Shown here in pieces: positions 27,503 through 35,851 of a stretch of DNA of 64,000 nt; the stretch's first letter is position 1, and each line of letters opens with the position of its first letter. The translations under genes were made by a program, and so were the position numbers. This DNA comes from Streptomyces sp. NBC_01217 (GTDB taxonomy: Bacteria; Actinomycetota; Actinomycetes; Streptomycetales; Streptomycetaceae). The notes below the pieces were generated by a model. The model saw nothing but the letters and a program-made list of their open reading frames with translations, was not told where the DNA came from and searched no databases. The stretch spans positions 5,991,501 to 6,055,500 of the forward strand of contig NZ_CP108538.1 of NCBI RefSeq assembly GCF_035994185.1. Reading direction: 5' to 3'.

Positions 27503-27573
27503 GAAAGTGCCTTCCTGCTGTGCTGACAGAGGCTTTGGACAAGCCTCATCATCCCAGCTCAGAAGGCACTTTC
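27503..27573. repeat. Nested inverted repeat
   Basis: Outer arms GAAAGTGCCTTC (27503-27514) and its exact complement (27562-27573) enclose a second stem GAGGCTT/AAGCCTC (27529-27535 and 27541-27547). It follows the phospholipase D-like gene by about 60 bases. It could be a terminator, or a remnant of insertion-sequence ends or a MITE; the outer arms look like IS termini to me, but no transposase frame is nearby. Confidence 0.6.
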
Positions 27574-27671
27574 GCGTTCCCGCTCAGGATCCGGACGCCA
27601 CCGTAGGTGATGTTTCGCCCGCCGGGCGTCGAGACCGCCTACGCCTGGCGCAGGTCAAGCCGCAAGCTGCG

Positions 27672-28472
27672 TCAGTAGCGCTGGTTCAGATAGCCCAGCA
27701 GCTCGTGGTGGAGCAGCCCGTTCGAGGCTGCCGCGTTCCCGCCGCCCGGGCCGGGTACGCCGTCCAGGCTGGTGAACCGGCCGCCCGCCTCCTGGACGAT
27801 GATCGCGTTCGCGGCCATGTCCCAGAGCGAGAGTTCCGGCTCCGCACAGATGTCGACCGATCCCTCGGCGACCATCATGTACGGCCAGAAATCCCCGTAC
27901 CCGCGAGTGCGCCAGCAGGCCCTGGTCAGATCCATGAAGCCGTCGAGCCGGCCCTGCTCCTCCCACCCGGTCATCGAGGCGTACGCGAACGAGGCGTCCG
28001 CGATCCGCTCCACCTTCGAGACGTGCAGCCGCGTCGCGGAGGTCAGGCTGCGGCCGGAGAACGCGCCCGCGCCCTTCGCCGCCCACCAGCGCCGGTTCAG
28101 CGCGGGGGCGGACACCACGCCGACCACCGGCTGGAAGCCGTTCTCGCCGGCCTCCATCAGCGAGATCAGCGTCGCCCAGACCGGCACGCCGCGCACATAG
28201 TTCTTGGTGCCGTCGATCGGGTCGACGACCCAGCGCCGAGGGCCGGTGCCCTCGATGCCGTACTCCTCGCCCAGAATCGCGTCGCGCGGGCGGGCCCGAT
28301 GGAGGTGGCCGCGGATCAGTTCCTCGGCGGCCTTGTCGGCCTCGCTCACCGGCGTCATGTCCGGCTTGGTCTCGACCTTGAGGTCCAGAGCCTTGAACCG
28401 GTCCATCGTCGTCGCGTCGGCGGCGTCCGCCAGCACGTGGGCGAGGCGCAGATCATCGTGGTAATCGGGCAT
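27672..28472 (-). CDS. hisN: Histidinol-phosphatase HisN (inositol monophosphatase fold)
   Basis: A 266-residue enzyme of the inositol-monophosphatase superfamily. In actinobacteria this branch removes phosphate from histidinol phosphate in histidine synthesis. The metal and substrate motifs are in order: EADKAAEELI, ILGEEYG (Glu ligand), WVVDPIDGTKNYVRGVP (the DPIDGT box) and ELSLWDMAANAIIVQEAGG (the WD box). Length is normal for HisN. No other his gene is near, which is usual for hisN in Streptomyces. The choice of HisN over a general inositol phosphatase rests on overall resemblance. Confidence 0.85.
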   Translation of the reverse strand: MPDYHDDLRLAHVLADAADATTMDRFKALDLKVETKPDMTPVSEADKAAEELIRGHLHRARPRDAILGEEYGIEGTGPRRWVVDPIDGTKNYVRGVPVWATLISLMEAGENGFQPVVGVVSAPALNRRWWAAKGAGAFSGRSLTSATRLHVSKVERIADASFAYASMTGWEEQGRLDGFMDLTRACWRTRGYGDFWPYMMVAEGSVDICAEPELSLWDMAANAIIVQEAGGRFTSLDGVPGPGGGNAAASNGLLHHELLGYLNQRY

Positions 28473-28593
28473 GCCGTCACAGTATCGACCGCGGGTGAAC
28501 GGAGCTACACGACCCTGCGGCCGCGCGGACCATTGACAGTCCCCGGGGGCGCGTCAACTCTGGAACGCGAAGCCCTTGGCGCGGGAGGCGACG

Positions 28594-29208
28594 ATGCCCA
28601 CAGCGCGAGACGCATTGCTGGACGCCGCCCACTCGGCGCTGGCGACGCTGCCCTGGTCGGCGGTGCGCATGGTCGATGTGGCGTCCGCCGCCGGGGTCTC
28701 CCGGCAGACCCTCTACAACGAGTTCGGCAGCAAGGACGGCCTGGCCCGCGCGCTGGTACGCGGCGCCGCCGACAGCTATCTGGCCGGCGTCGAACGGGCA
28801 CTGGGATCGGCCGGCGGTACGGGGGACAGACTGGCCGCCACCGCCGCCTGGACGGTTCGCGCGGTTCGGGCGAACGCCCTGGTCAGGGGGCTGCTCACGG
28901 GCTGCTGGAGTGAGCGGTTACCCCGTCCCGTACGCCCCCCGGCACAGACCGCCTCCCTTGTGCCCGCCCAGCGGCGCGCCGATGCCGGGGCGCCGACGCC
29001 CGCCGAGCTGCTCGGCCAGGTCGGAGCGCGGGCGGCGGCCGCCCTCGACGAGGGACGGCCACCGCACGACCCCCGGGCGCTGGCCGCGACCTGCGAGATC
29101 GCGCTGCGGCTCGCACTGAGCTACGCGCTGGTCCCGGCTCCCCCGGGGACGGAGGGGGAACCGGCACCGCTGGTGCGCGAGGCGGTGGAGCGGCGGCCGC
29201 CCGGATGA
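28594..29208 (+). CDS. TetR family regulator
   Basis: A 204-residue TetR-type repressor. Residues 5-55 form the DNA-binding domain: ARDALLDAAHSALATL, then helix-turn-helix SAAGVSRQTLYNEFGSKDGL. The C-terminal ligand domain is Ala-rich and not assignable. ATG 28594 was chosen because GGGAGG precedes it by 5 bases; an in-frame start 18 bases earlier has none. It converges on the SMR exporter gene and has hisN divergent upstream, so either may be a target (inference). Confidence 0.85.
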   Translation: MPTARDALLDAAHSALATLPWSAVRMVDVASAAGVSRQTLYNEFGSKDGLARALVRGAADSYLAGVERALGSAGGTGDRLAATAAWTVRAVRANALVRGLLTGCWSERLPRPVRPPAQTASLVPAQRRADAGAPTPAELLGQVGARAAAALDEGRPPHDPRALAATCEIALRLALSYALVPAPPGTEGEPAPLVREAVERRPPG

Positions 29209-29236
29209 ACGCCGGCCGGGGCGAACCCGCAACGGT

Positions 29237-29560
29237 TCAGTGGGACGAGCCCGAGAGCTGCAGTCCGATCACTCCGACGATCACCAGGGAGATCGAGATC
29301 AGCTTGAGGGTGGAGACCACGTCGTCGAGGAACACCATGCCGTAGATCGCGGTGCCCGCCGCGCCGATGCCCGTCCACACGGCATAGGCGGGCCCCACGT
29401 CGAGTTTCTTCAGCGACAGCGTCAGCAGACCGAAGCTGCCGAGGGCGAAGATGCAGAACGCGACGGTCGGCCAGAGCCGGGTGAAACCGTGCGAGAGCTT
29501 CAGACAGACGGCGAAACCGGTCTCCAGAAGTCCTGCGACCACGACCAGCAGCCACGCCAT
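29237..29560 (-). CDS. SMR family exporter, SugE/Gdx type
   Basis: A 107-residue four-helix protein of the small multidrug resistance family. The conserved membrane Glu is Glu13 in VVAGLLETGFAVCLKLSHGF, and the SugE/Gdx-like LKYTHGF counterpart is LKLSHGFTRL. The helix 3 motif GPAYAVWTGIGAAGTAIYG is typical. Members of the SugE branch export guanidinium as dual-topology dimers. I see no guanidine riboswitch motif in the 90 bases upstream. Only one SMR gene is present, consistent with a homodimer. It converges with the TetR gene. Confidence 0.87.
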   Translation of the reverse strand: MAWLLVVVAGLLETGFAVCLKLSHGFTRLWPTVAFCIFALGSFGLLTLSLKKLDVGPAYAVWTGIGAAGTAIYGMVFLDDVVSTLKLISISLVIVGVIGLQLSGSSH

Positions 29561-29650
29561 CTTCAGTGCCCTCCCGCGTCGGTGACCGCCTTGCCACGCT
29601 GGGTGTGATTATGCACTTACCTGCAGCGGGAGATCGCAAACGTGCCCGGA

Positions 29651-30667
29651 TCAGTCGCCTTCGCGTCGTTCCCGGGTGGACATCAGCCGCCGCAGCGAGT
29701 CCAGCCGCGCCGGATCGGCGTGGCCGTCCGCGACCCAGGCGTCCAGGGCGCACTCCGGTTCCTGGCTGTCGTGGGTGCAGCCGCGCGGGCAGTCCTCGGT
29801 GCCCGGCTCCAGGTCCGGGAACGCGTGGATCACCCGGGACGGGTCGATGTGGTGCAGCCCGAAGGAGCGCACACCGGGGGTGTCGATCACCCAGCCGCGA
29901 TAGTCGGGAAGGGGGAGCGCCAGCGCCGATGTGGTGGTGTGCCGGCCACGGCCCGTGACCGCGTTGACGACTCCGGTGGTACGCCGCCGGTCCTTCGGTA
30001 CGAGCGCGTTGACCAGCGTCGTCTTCCCGACGCCGGAATGCCCGACGAAGGCGGTGACCCGGTCGTGCAGCTGCTCGCGGACCCGGTCGGCCGCGTCGCC
30101 GTTCTCCAGCTCCTCGCGGTTGGTGACGATGAACGGGACGCCCAGTGGGGTGTACGCCTCCAGCAGCTTGTCCGGGGAGGCGAGGTCGGACTTGGTGAGC
30201 ACGAGAAGCGGGGTGAGCCCGCCGTCGTACGCGGCGACCAGACAGCGGTCGATCATGCGCGGGCGGGGCTCCGGATCGGCCAGCGCGGTGACGATCGCCA
30301 GCTGGTCGGCATTGGCCACGACCACCCGCTCGTACGGATCGTCGTCGTCCGCGGTCCTGCGCAGCACCGAGCGGCGCTCACCGATGCGGACGATGCGGGC
30401 GAGGGTGTCCTTGGCTCCGGACAGATCGCCGACGATGGAGACGGTGTCACCGACCACGGCGGCCTTGCGGCCCAGCTCACGGGCCTTCATCGCCATGACC
30501 GTACGGCCGTCGACGAGGCAGGTGAGGCGGCCGCGGTCGACGGTGAGGACCATGCCCTCCTCGGCGTCCTCGTGCTTCGGGCGGGTGTGCGTACGGGGCC
30601 GGTTGCCCTTCGGGTTGGGGCGGAACCGGATGTCGTCCTCGTCGGGGTTCTTGCCGTAGCGGCGCAT
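29651..30667 (-). CDS. rsgA: Ribosome small-subunit GTPase RsgA
   Basis: A 338-residue circularly permuted GTPase that helps late 30S maturation. Order of motifs: an N-terminal OB fold (VVGDTVSIVGDLS), G4 (LTKSDL), then G1 (GHSGVGKTTLVNAL), the G2 loop rich in Arg/Thr (GRGRHTTTS) and G3 (DTPGVRSFGL). The zinc knuckle near the C terminus reads EDCPRGCTH followed by a fourth Cys (EPECAL). It starts 3 bases after the aroA stop, so the two are co-transcribed. Confidence 0.93.
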   Translation of the reverse strand: MRRYGKNPDEDDIRFRPNPKGNRPRTHTRPKHEDAEEGMVLTVDRGRLTCLVDGRTVMAMKARELGRKAAVVGDTVSIVGDLSGAKDTLARIVRIGERRSVLRRTADDDDPYERVVVANADQLAIVTALADPEPRPRMIDRCLVAAYDGGLTPLLVLTKSDLASPDKLLEAYTPLGVPFIVTNREELENGDAADRVREQLHDRVTAFVGHSGVGKTTLVNALVPKDRRRTTGVVNAVTGRGRHTTTSALALPLPDYRGWVIDTPGVRSFGLHHIDPSRVIHAFPDLEPGTEDCPRGCTHDSQEPECALDAWVADGHADPARLDSLRRLMSTRERREGD

Positions 30668-30670
30668 GTC

Positions 30671-32011
30671 TCAGGCCCCGAGCATTCCGGTCCACATCTG
30701 CGGGAAGTCCGGCAGGGTCTTGGCGGTTGTCGCCACGTTCTCGATCTCCACTCCGGGGACGGCAAGGCCGATGATCGACCCCGCGGTTGCCATCCGGTGG
30801 TCGTCGTACGTATGGAAGGTACCGCCGTGCAGCGGCCGGGGCCGGATGCGGAGCCCGTCGGCGGTCTCGGTGACATCTCCGCCGAGCTCGTTGATCTCCT
30901 TGGTGAGCGCCGCGAGCCGGTCCGTCTCGTGCAGCCGGAGGTGGGCGACACCGCTCAGCGTGGACGGGCCGTCGGCGAGGGCCGCGACCGCCGCGATGCC
31001 GGGGGTGAGCTCGCCGACCTCGCCGAGGTCGACGTCGATGCCGTGGATGCGGCCCGAACCGGTGAAGGTGAGGCCGCGCTCGGTCAGCTCGCAGCTGCCG
31101 CCCATCGCGGTGAAGATCTCCCGCAGCGCGTCGCCCGGCTGGGTGGTGCGCTCGGGCCAGTCGGGGATGGTGACCCGGCCGCCGGTGACCAGCGCGGCGG
31201 CGAGGAACGGCTGGGCGTTGGAGAGGTCGGGCTCCACGGTCAGATCGCGGCCGAGCAGGGCGGAGGGGGAGACCCTCCAGACGTTCGGCTCGCCGCCGGT
31301 CTCCGGCTCGTCTACCTGGGCGCCGACGGCCCGCAGCATGTCGACGGTCATCCGGATGTGCGGCATGGAGGGGAGTTTGTCGCCGGTGTGGCGCACCTCC
31401 ACCCCCTGGTTGAAGCGCGGCCCCGACAGCAGCAGCGCCGAGACGAACTGGGAGGACGAGGAGGCGTCGATCGCCACCGGGCCGCCGTCCAGCGCACCGC
31501 CGCCGTGCACGGTCAGCGGCAGCGAGCCGCGCCCGTCGTCGTCGATCCGGGCGCCCAGCACGCGCAGCGCGTCGATCACGCCGTTCAGCGGGCGCTCGTA
31601 CGAACGGGGGTCGCCGTCGAAGCGGATCGGGCCGTCGGCGAGGGCCGCGACCGGCGGCAGGAAGCGCATGACCGTGCCCGCGTTGCCGACATCGATCGTG
31701 GTGGGGCCGTGCAGACCGGCCGGGATGACCCGCCAGGCCTCGCCGGAGGCGTCCGGGCCGCCCGCGACGGAGGAGCTGGAGGACACCGTCTCCTCGATGC
31801 CGACGCCCATCGCGCGCAGCGCCTCGGCCATCAGCAGGGTGTCGCGGGAGCGCAGCGGGCGGCGCAGCCAGCCGGGCTCGGCGGCGAGGGCGGCGAGGAC
31901 GAGCGCGCGATTGGTGACCGATTTCGATCCGGGCACGGTGACGGTCGCGTCGACGGCGCCGCTTGCGTGGGGGGCGGGCCAGAGGGCGGGGTGCACGGAA
32001 CTTTCGGTCAT
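30671..32011 (-). CDS. aroA: EPSP synthase (3-phosphoshikimate 1-carboxyvinyltransferase)
   Basis: A 446-residue shikimate-pathway enzyme joining phosphoenolpyruvate to shikimate-3-phosphate. Visible signatures are [18 protein letters not shown] (substrate Lys/Ser), [16 protein letters not shown] (PEP site), [14 protein letters not shown] and [16 protein letters not shown] in the C-terminal lobe, with [10 protein letters not shown]. It has the normal AroA length. ATG 32011 ([12 protein letters not shown]) was chosen because GTGAGG precedes it; a 9-codon longer frame lacks a site. First gene of the aroA-rsgA operon. Confidence 0.94.
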   Translation of the reverse strand: MTESSVHPALWPAPHASGAVDATVTVPGSKSVTNRALVLAALAAEPGWLRRPLRSRDTLLMAEALRAMGVGIEETVSSSSSVAGGPDASGEAWRVIPAGLHGPTTIDVGNAGTVMRFLPPVAALADGPIRFDGDPRSYERPLNGVIDALRVLGARIDDDGRGSLPLTVHGGGALDGGPVAIDASSSSQFVSALLLSGPRFNQGVEVRHTGDKLPSMPHIRMTVDMLRAVGAQVDEPETGGEPNVWRVSPSALLGRDLTVEPDLSNAQPFLAAALVTGGRVTIPDWPERTTQPGDALREIFTAMGGSCELTERGLTFTGSGRIHGIDVDLGEVGELTPGIAAVAALADGPSTLSGVAHLRLHETDRLAALTKEINELGGDVTETADGLRIRPRPLHGGTFHTYDDHRMATAGSIIGLAVPGVEIENVATTAKTLPDFPQMWTGMLGA

Positions 32012-32128
32012 GGACCTCACTTTAGTGGCTCCCCGCAAACCCGAATCTCGATCAAAAGGGAAGAAACTCGGGCGTAATACAACCGTGGTAGGTGCCGTCG
32101 GTCGGTACCGGACCTCGCGGACCGGATC

Positions 32129-32842
32129 TCACAGACCGAGCAGCCAGCGCCCGCCGCCGATCAGCGAGCAGAGCGACACCGCGTGGAAGAGGAACAGCCA
32201 CAGCGCGGCCGGCACATCCGTCAGCCGCGACAACTGGTCCGCGTCCGAGTCCGGCGCACCGCCGTGCCGCCGCTTCGACTGGAGCTCGAAGGCCGGGCGT
32301 ACGCCCCCGAGCAGCAGGAACCAGACCACGGTGTACGCGAACAGCGACTGCCAGGCGGGCGAGGCCAGCCAGGACACCAGCAGGAAGGCCGCCCCGGTGA
32401 GGATCACCGTCAGCGCCCCGTACACATTGCGGATCATCACCAGCATCACCGCGAGCAGCGCGGTGGCCAGCCACAGCAGCAGCGTGATCCTGCCGTCGAC
32501 CAGCAGCCACGCCCCGCCCAGGCCCAGCAGCGGCGGGGCGGTGTAGCCGGCCGCCGCAGTCAGGATCATCCCGATGCCGGTGGGCCTGCCGCGGCTGACC
32601 GTCAGCCCGCTGGTGTCCGAGTGCAGCCGGATTCCGGACAGCTGCCGTCCGCTGATCAGCGCGATCAGTCCATGTCCGCCCTCGTGCGCGATGGTGATCG
32701 CATTGCGGCTCAGCCGCCATATCGGGTTCGGTACGACGGCGATCAGCGCGAGCGTGCCGGTGACGACCACCAGCCACTGCTCGGGTGCGGGCTGGGTGCC
32801 GAAGACGCGGTCCCACAGATTGCCCAGATCGGTGCTGTCCAT
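32129..32842 (-). CDS. M50-type membrane metalloprotease
   Basis: A 237-residue polytopic protein. The zinc motif is ITIAHEGGHGLIALISG (HExxH as HEGGH) at about residues 50-66, with five or six hydrophobic helices around it. The second metal-ligand segment of M50 proteases is expected in a later helix (RNVYGALTVILTGAA region). No PDZ domain is present. Substrate unknown. ATG 32842 was chosen with AAGGAG 11 bases upstream. It is divergent from the SRAP gene, with 65 bases between. Confidence 0.82.
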   Translation of the reverse strand: MDSTDLGNLWDRVFGTQPAPEQWLVVVTGTLALIAVVPNPIWRLSRNAITIAHEGGHGLIALISGRQLSGIRLHSDTSGLTVSRGRPTGIGMILTAAAGYTAPPLLGLGGAWLLVDGRITLLLWLATALLAVMLVMIRNVYGALTVILTGAAFLLVSWLASPAWQSLFAYTVVWFLLLGGVRPAFELQSKRRHGGAPDSDADQLSRLTDVPAALWLFLFHAVSLCSLIGGGRWLLGL

Positions 32843-32907
32843 GCTGCGGGCGGCTCCTTGCGGTATCGGCGTCTTGTCGTCGTGACGGTCGTGGCAGTCT
32901 GGCACTC

Positions 32908-33723
32908 ATGTGCGGACGGTATGCAGCGAGTCGGCGGCCCGAGGACCTGACCGGACTCTTCCAGGTCGAGAAGTGGGAACCGGCCGAGGCCCTGGCTCCC
33001 GATTGGAACGTGGCGCCGACCAAGGAGGTCTACGCCGTACTGGAGCGTCCTGTGAAAGACGCAGACGATCAGCGTCCGGTTCGCCAGTTGCGCGCCCTGA
33101 AATGGGGGCTCGTGCCGTCGTGGGCGAAGTCCCCCGAGGGCGCCGCCCGCATGATCAACGCCCGCGCGGAGACCGTCCACGAGAAGCCGTCCTTCCGCCG
33201 CCCCTTCGTCTCCCGGCGCTGCATCCTGCCCGCCGACGGCTACTACGAGTGGGTCACCGGCGTGGACGAGCGGCAGCTGGAGGAGAAGGGGAAGAAGAAG
33301 CGGCCGCGCAAGCAGCCCTACTTCGTCACACCCGCCGACGGATCGGTCTTCGCGATGGCCGGGCTGTACGAGTTCTGGCGCGACCGGACCCTGCCGGACG
33401 ACCACCCGATGGCCTGGTGGGTGACCTGCTCGGTGATCACGACCGAGGCGGAGACCACTCCGCTCGCCGTCGCCCCCGCCGAGGGCCCGGCCGCGCTCGC
33501 CGACATCCACCCCCGGATGCCGCTGATGCTGACCCCGGACCGGTGGGACGCCTGGCTCGACCCCTCGCGCACCGACGTCGAGGAGCTGAAGGGACTGCTC
33601 GCACCGCCGCCCGGCGGGCTGATGCGGGCCTACCCGGTGGCCACGGCCGTCAGCAACGTCCGCAACAACGGTCCCGAGCTGCTGGAGGAGCTGGCCGCGC
33701 CGGAGGAGAGCACGCTGTTCTGA
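32908..33723 (+). CDS. SOS response-associated peptidase (SRAP/YedK/HMCES)
   Basis: A 271-residue SRAP-domain protein. Cys2 (MCGRYA) is the residue that crosslinks to abasic sites in single-stranded DNA. Other active-site pieces are NVAPTKEV (Asn), the NARAET segment, LPADGYYEW (Glu) and IHPRMPLML (His). A Lys/Arg insert EEKGKKKRPRKQP interrupts the fold at about 118-130. ATG 32908 places Cys at position 2 as required. I see no LexA box in the short divergent region. Confidence 0.92.
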   Translation: MCGRYAASRRPEDLTGLFQVEKWEPAEALAPDWNVAPTKEVYAVLERPVKDADDQRPVRQLRALKWGLVPSWAKSPEGAARMINARAETVHEKPSFRRPFVSRRCILPADGYYEWVTGVDERQLEEKGKKKRPRKQPYFVTPADGSVFAMAGLYEFWRDRTLPDDHPMAWWVTCSVITTEAETTPLAVAPAEGPAALADIHPRMPLMLTPDRWDAWLDPSRTDVEELKGLLAPPPGGLMRAYPVATAVSNVRNNGPELLEELAAPEESTLF

Positions 33724-33755
33724 CGACCCCGCCGCGACCGGGCAGGATGGGGTGC

Positions 33756-34412
33756 GTGAGTACCCCGGAGACAGGCCGCAGGACCGAGACGGTCGACACG
33801 GACGCCGGACCGGCCAGGATCACCTGGTTCCCCGCGCAGCCGGTGAAGAACGCCCGGCTGGTGCTCGCCGTCGGTCATGGCGCGGGCGGTGGCATCGAGA
33901 CGCGCGACCTCCGGGCCCTGGCCGCCGCGCTGCCCGCCCACGGGGTGACCGTCGCCCTGGTGGAGCAGCCGTGGCGGGTCGCCGGGAGGAAGATCGCGCC
34001 TGCCCCGAAGACCCTGGACACCGGCTGGCGCGGCCTGTGGCCCGCGCTCACCGCCCCGGGGCTGCCCGTCGTCGCCGGAGGGCGCAGCGCCGGGGCCCGG
34101 GTGGCCTGCCGGACGGCGAAGGAGCTCGGCGCCCATGCCGTCCTCGCGCTCGCCTTCCCGCTGCACCCGCCGGGAAGGCCGGAGAAGTCCCGCAAGGACG
34201 AGCTCCTCGCGGCCGGCGTACCCACCCTCGTCGTGCAGGGCGGCAATGACCCGTTCGGGCGGCCCGCCGAATTCCCTCCGGGGGAGTACGGGATCACCGA
34301 GGTGCCCTACGGCGACCACGGGTTCGCCGTGGCGAAGAGGTCCGGTCTGACCGAGGATCAGGCGATGGAGGTCCTCACCGCCGCCGTGACCGCGTGGCTG
34401 AGCACCCTATGA
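33756..34412 (+). CDS. Small alpha/beta hydrolase
   Basis: A 218-residue alpha/beta hydrolase of the KANL3/Tex30-like group: oxyanion segment GHGAGGGI, nucleophile elbow GGRSAGARVA (Ser in GxSxG), Asp in VVQGGNDPFG and His in PYGDHGFAV. There is no signal peptide, so it is cytoplasmic. Substrate unknown. GTG 33756 gives MSTPETGRRTE; ATG 33747 in frame is an alternative. It follows the SRAP gene by 32 bases and may share its transcript. Confidence 0.85.
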   Translation: MSTPETGRRTETVDTDAGPARITWFPAQPVKNARLVLAVGHGAGGGIETRDLRALAAALPAHGVTVALVEQPWRVAGRKIAPAPKTLDTGWRGLWPALTAPGLPVVAGGRSAGARVACRTAKELGAHAVLALAFPLHPPGRPEKSRKDELLAAGVPTLVVQGGNDPFGRPAEFPPGEYGITEVPYGDHGFAVAKRSGLTEDQAMEVLTAAVTAWLSTL

Positions 34413-34448
34413 CGTACACGCCCGATTCGGCGGCCCGCACGCACCCCC

Positions 34449-34476
34449 GGGAATGTTGAGCGAGAGGCCACTGTTG
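34449..34476 (+). promoter_or_regulatory. SigR-type promoter of sigR
   Basis: GGGAAT (34449-34454), 18 bases, then GTTG (34473-34476). This matches the SigR consensus GGAAT-N18-GTT and is the expected position of the autoregulated sigR promoter. It sits 50 bases before the upstream ATG 34526. Confidence 0.85.
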
Positions 34477-34711
34477 TCGGTGACATCGGTACATCAACGT
34501 CGTCTGTGGAGAGGGAGTCCGTCGCATGGGTTCGACCATCTGCCCGCGCCGCTCGAACGCCGCTGACCTGGAGTGGACGGTCCTGCATGCGGCCAAGACC
34601 ACTCCCGAGCGGGCACTGAGCGGATCGGATCGACAGCCCGTCTCGAAGCAAGGTCGACTATTCTCCGATTCGAGCGGGTCCGGTTTCGGCTCCGCCACAG
34701 CGTTGGAGGAG

Positions 34712-35368
34712 GTGGGTCCGGTCACTGGGACCGACACAGGGACCGACGACGGCCGCGCACAGGAGACGACCGCCGAGCGCAATGCGCGCTTCGAGCGGGA
34801 CGCTCTTGGTTTCCTCGACCAGATGTACTCGGCCGCGCTGCGCATGACGCGCAACCCCGCGGACGCCGAGGACCTGGTCCAGGAGACGTATGCCAAGGCC
34901 TATGGCTCCTTCCACCAGTTCCGTGAGGGCACCAACCTCAAGGCGTGGATGTACCGCATCCTCACCAATACGTTCATCAACTCGTACCGCAAGAAGCAGC
35001 GCGAACCTCAGCGCAGCGCCGCCGAGGAGATCGAGGACTGGCAGCTCGCGCGCGCCGAGTCGCACATGTCGACCGGGCTGCGCTCCGCGGAGTCGCAGGC
35101 TCTCGACCACCTGCCCGACTCGGATGTGAAGTCCGCTCTGCAGGCGATCCCCGAAGAGTTCCGCATCGCCGTGTATCTCGCCGATGTAGAGGGCTTTGCC
35201 TACAAGGAGATCGCGGACATCATGGGGACACCCATCGGTACGGTGATGTCCCGACTGCACCGGGGCCGCCGCCAACTGCGCGGCATGCTGGAGGACTACG
35301 CCCGTGAGCGCGGGCTCGTCCCCGCCGGTGCCGGAGAGTCGGACGATCGGAAAGGCTCGGGCTCATGA
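34712..35368 (+). CDS. sigR: ECF sigma factor SigR (thiol-oxidative stress)
   Basis: A 218-residue ECF sigma factor. Region 2 is at about residues 20-90 ([22 protein letters not shown] in pieces, then [18 protein letters not shown]). Region 4 is at about 145-200 ([35 protein letters not shown]). GTG 34712 begins [10 protein letters not shown], with GGAGGA almost touching it, an unusually short spacing. The frame is open to ATG 34526, which has its own GGAGAGGGAG and would add 62 residues; this matches the unstable long isoform known for SigR in S. coelicolor. SigR is held by RsrA, released on disulfide stress and transcribes thiol-reducing genes. Its stop overlaps rsrA (ATGA). Confidence 0.94.
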   Translation: MGPVTGTDTGTDDGRAQETTAERNARFERDALGFLDQMYSAALRMTRNPADAEDLVQETYAKAYGSFHQFREGTNLKAWMYRILTNTFINSYRKKQREPQRSAAEEIEDWQLARAESHMSTGLRSAESQALDHLPDSDVKSALQAIPEEFRIAVYLADVEGFAYKEIADIMGTPIGTVMSRLHRGRRQLRGMLEDYARERGLVPAGAGESDDRKGSGS

Positions 35369-35685
35369 GCTGCGGAGAGCCGCACGAGACGGACTGCTCA
35401 GAGGTCCTCGATCATCTCTACGAGTTCCTCGATCACGAGATGCCCGACAGCGACTGCACCAAGTTCGAGGTGCACTTCGAGGAGTGCTCCCCGTGCCTGG
35501 AGAAGTACGGCCTGGAGCAGGCCGTGAAGAAGCTGGTGAAGCGCTGCTGCGGTCAGGACGACGTGCCGACCGATCTGCGCTCCAAGGTGATGGGCCGGAT
35601 CGATCTGATCCGCTCGGGGCAGGCGGTGCCCGAGCAGGACGTGACGGTCTCGGAGACCGGTCAGCAGACCGTCGCCAAGGAATGA
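35365..35685 (+). CDS. rsrA: Redox-sensing anti-sigma factor RsrA
   Basis: A 106-residue zinc-binding anti-sigma (ZAS) protein. All redox and zinc residues known from S. coelicolor RsrA are visible: Cys3, His7, Cys11, His37, Cys41 and Cys44 ([15 protein letters not shown]), plus the Cys61-Cys62 pair in VKRCCGQDD. Oxidation forms a disulfide, zinc leaves and SigR is released. It overlaps sigR by 4 bases, ensuring equal synthesis. Confidence 0.96.
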   Translation: MSCGEPHETDCSEVLDHLYEFLDHEMPDSDCTKFEVHFEECSPCLEKYGLEQAVKKLVKRCCGQDDVPTDLRSKVMGRIDLIRSGQAVPEQDVTVSETGQQTVAKE

Positions 35686-35851
35686 CGTCCGGGGGCCGCG
35701 CGTAGCCGCGCCGCCCCCGTCCGTACCCCGCATCGGCCGCGTCCCGCGCACATCACCCGAATGTGCTAATCGGGCTCATTGACGCTCGACGGGACACTCA
35801 ACTCGCTAGCCTGGCGCCTTCATTGACCATGATGGGGGGCGGGCCGGGCGG

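Noticed and set aside
27480..27665. A transposase remnant after the phospholipase D-like gene
   Set aside because: The inverted arms look like IS ends, but translating the 186 bases in all frames gives no recognisable transposase segment; kept only as a repeat and a finding.
29561..29650. Possible guanidine riboswitch before the SugE/Gdx-type exporter
   Set aside because: I looked for paired ACGR-loop hairpins and the ykkC core on the minus strand and found neither.
32843..32907. LexA box in front of the SOS-associated peptidase gene
   Set aside because: No GAAC-N4-GTTC-type palindrome is present in the 65-base divergent region.
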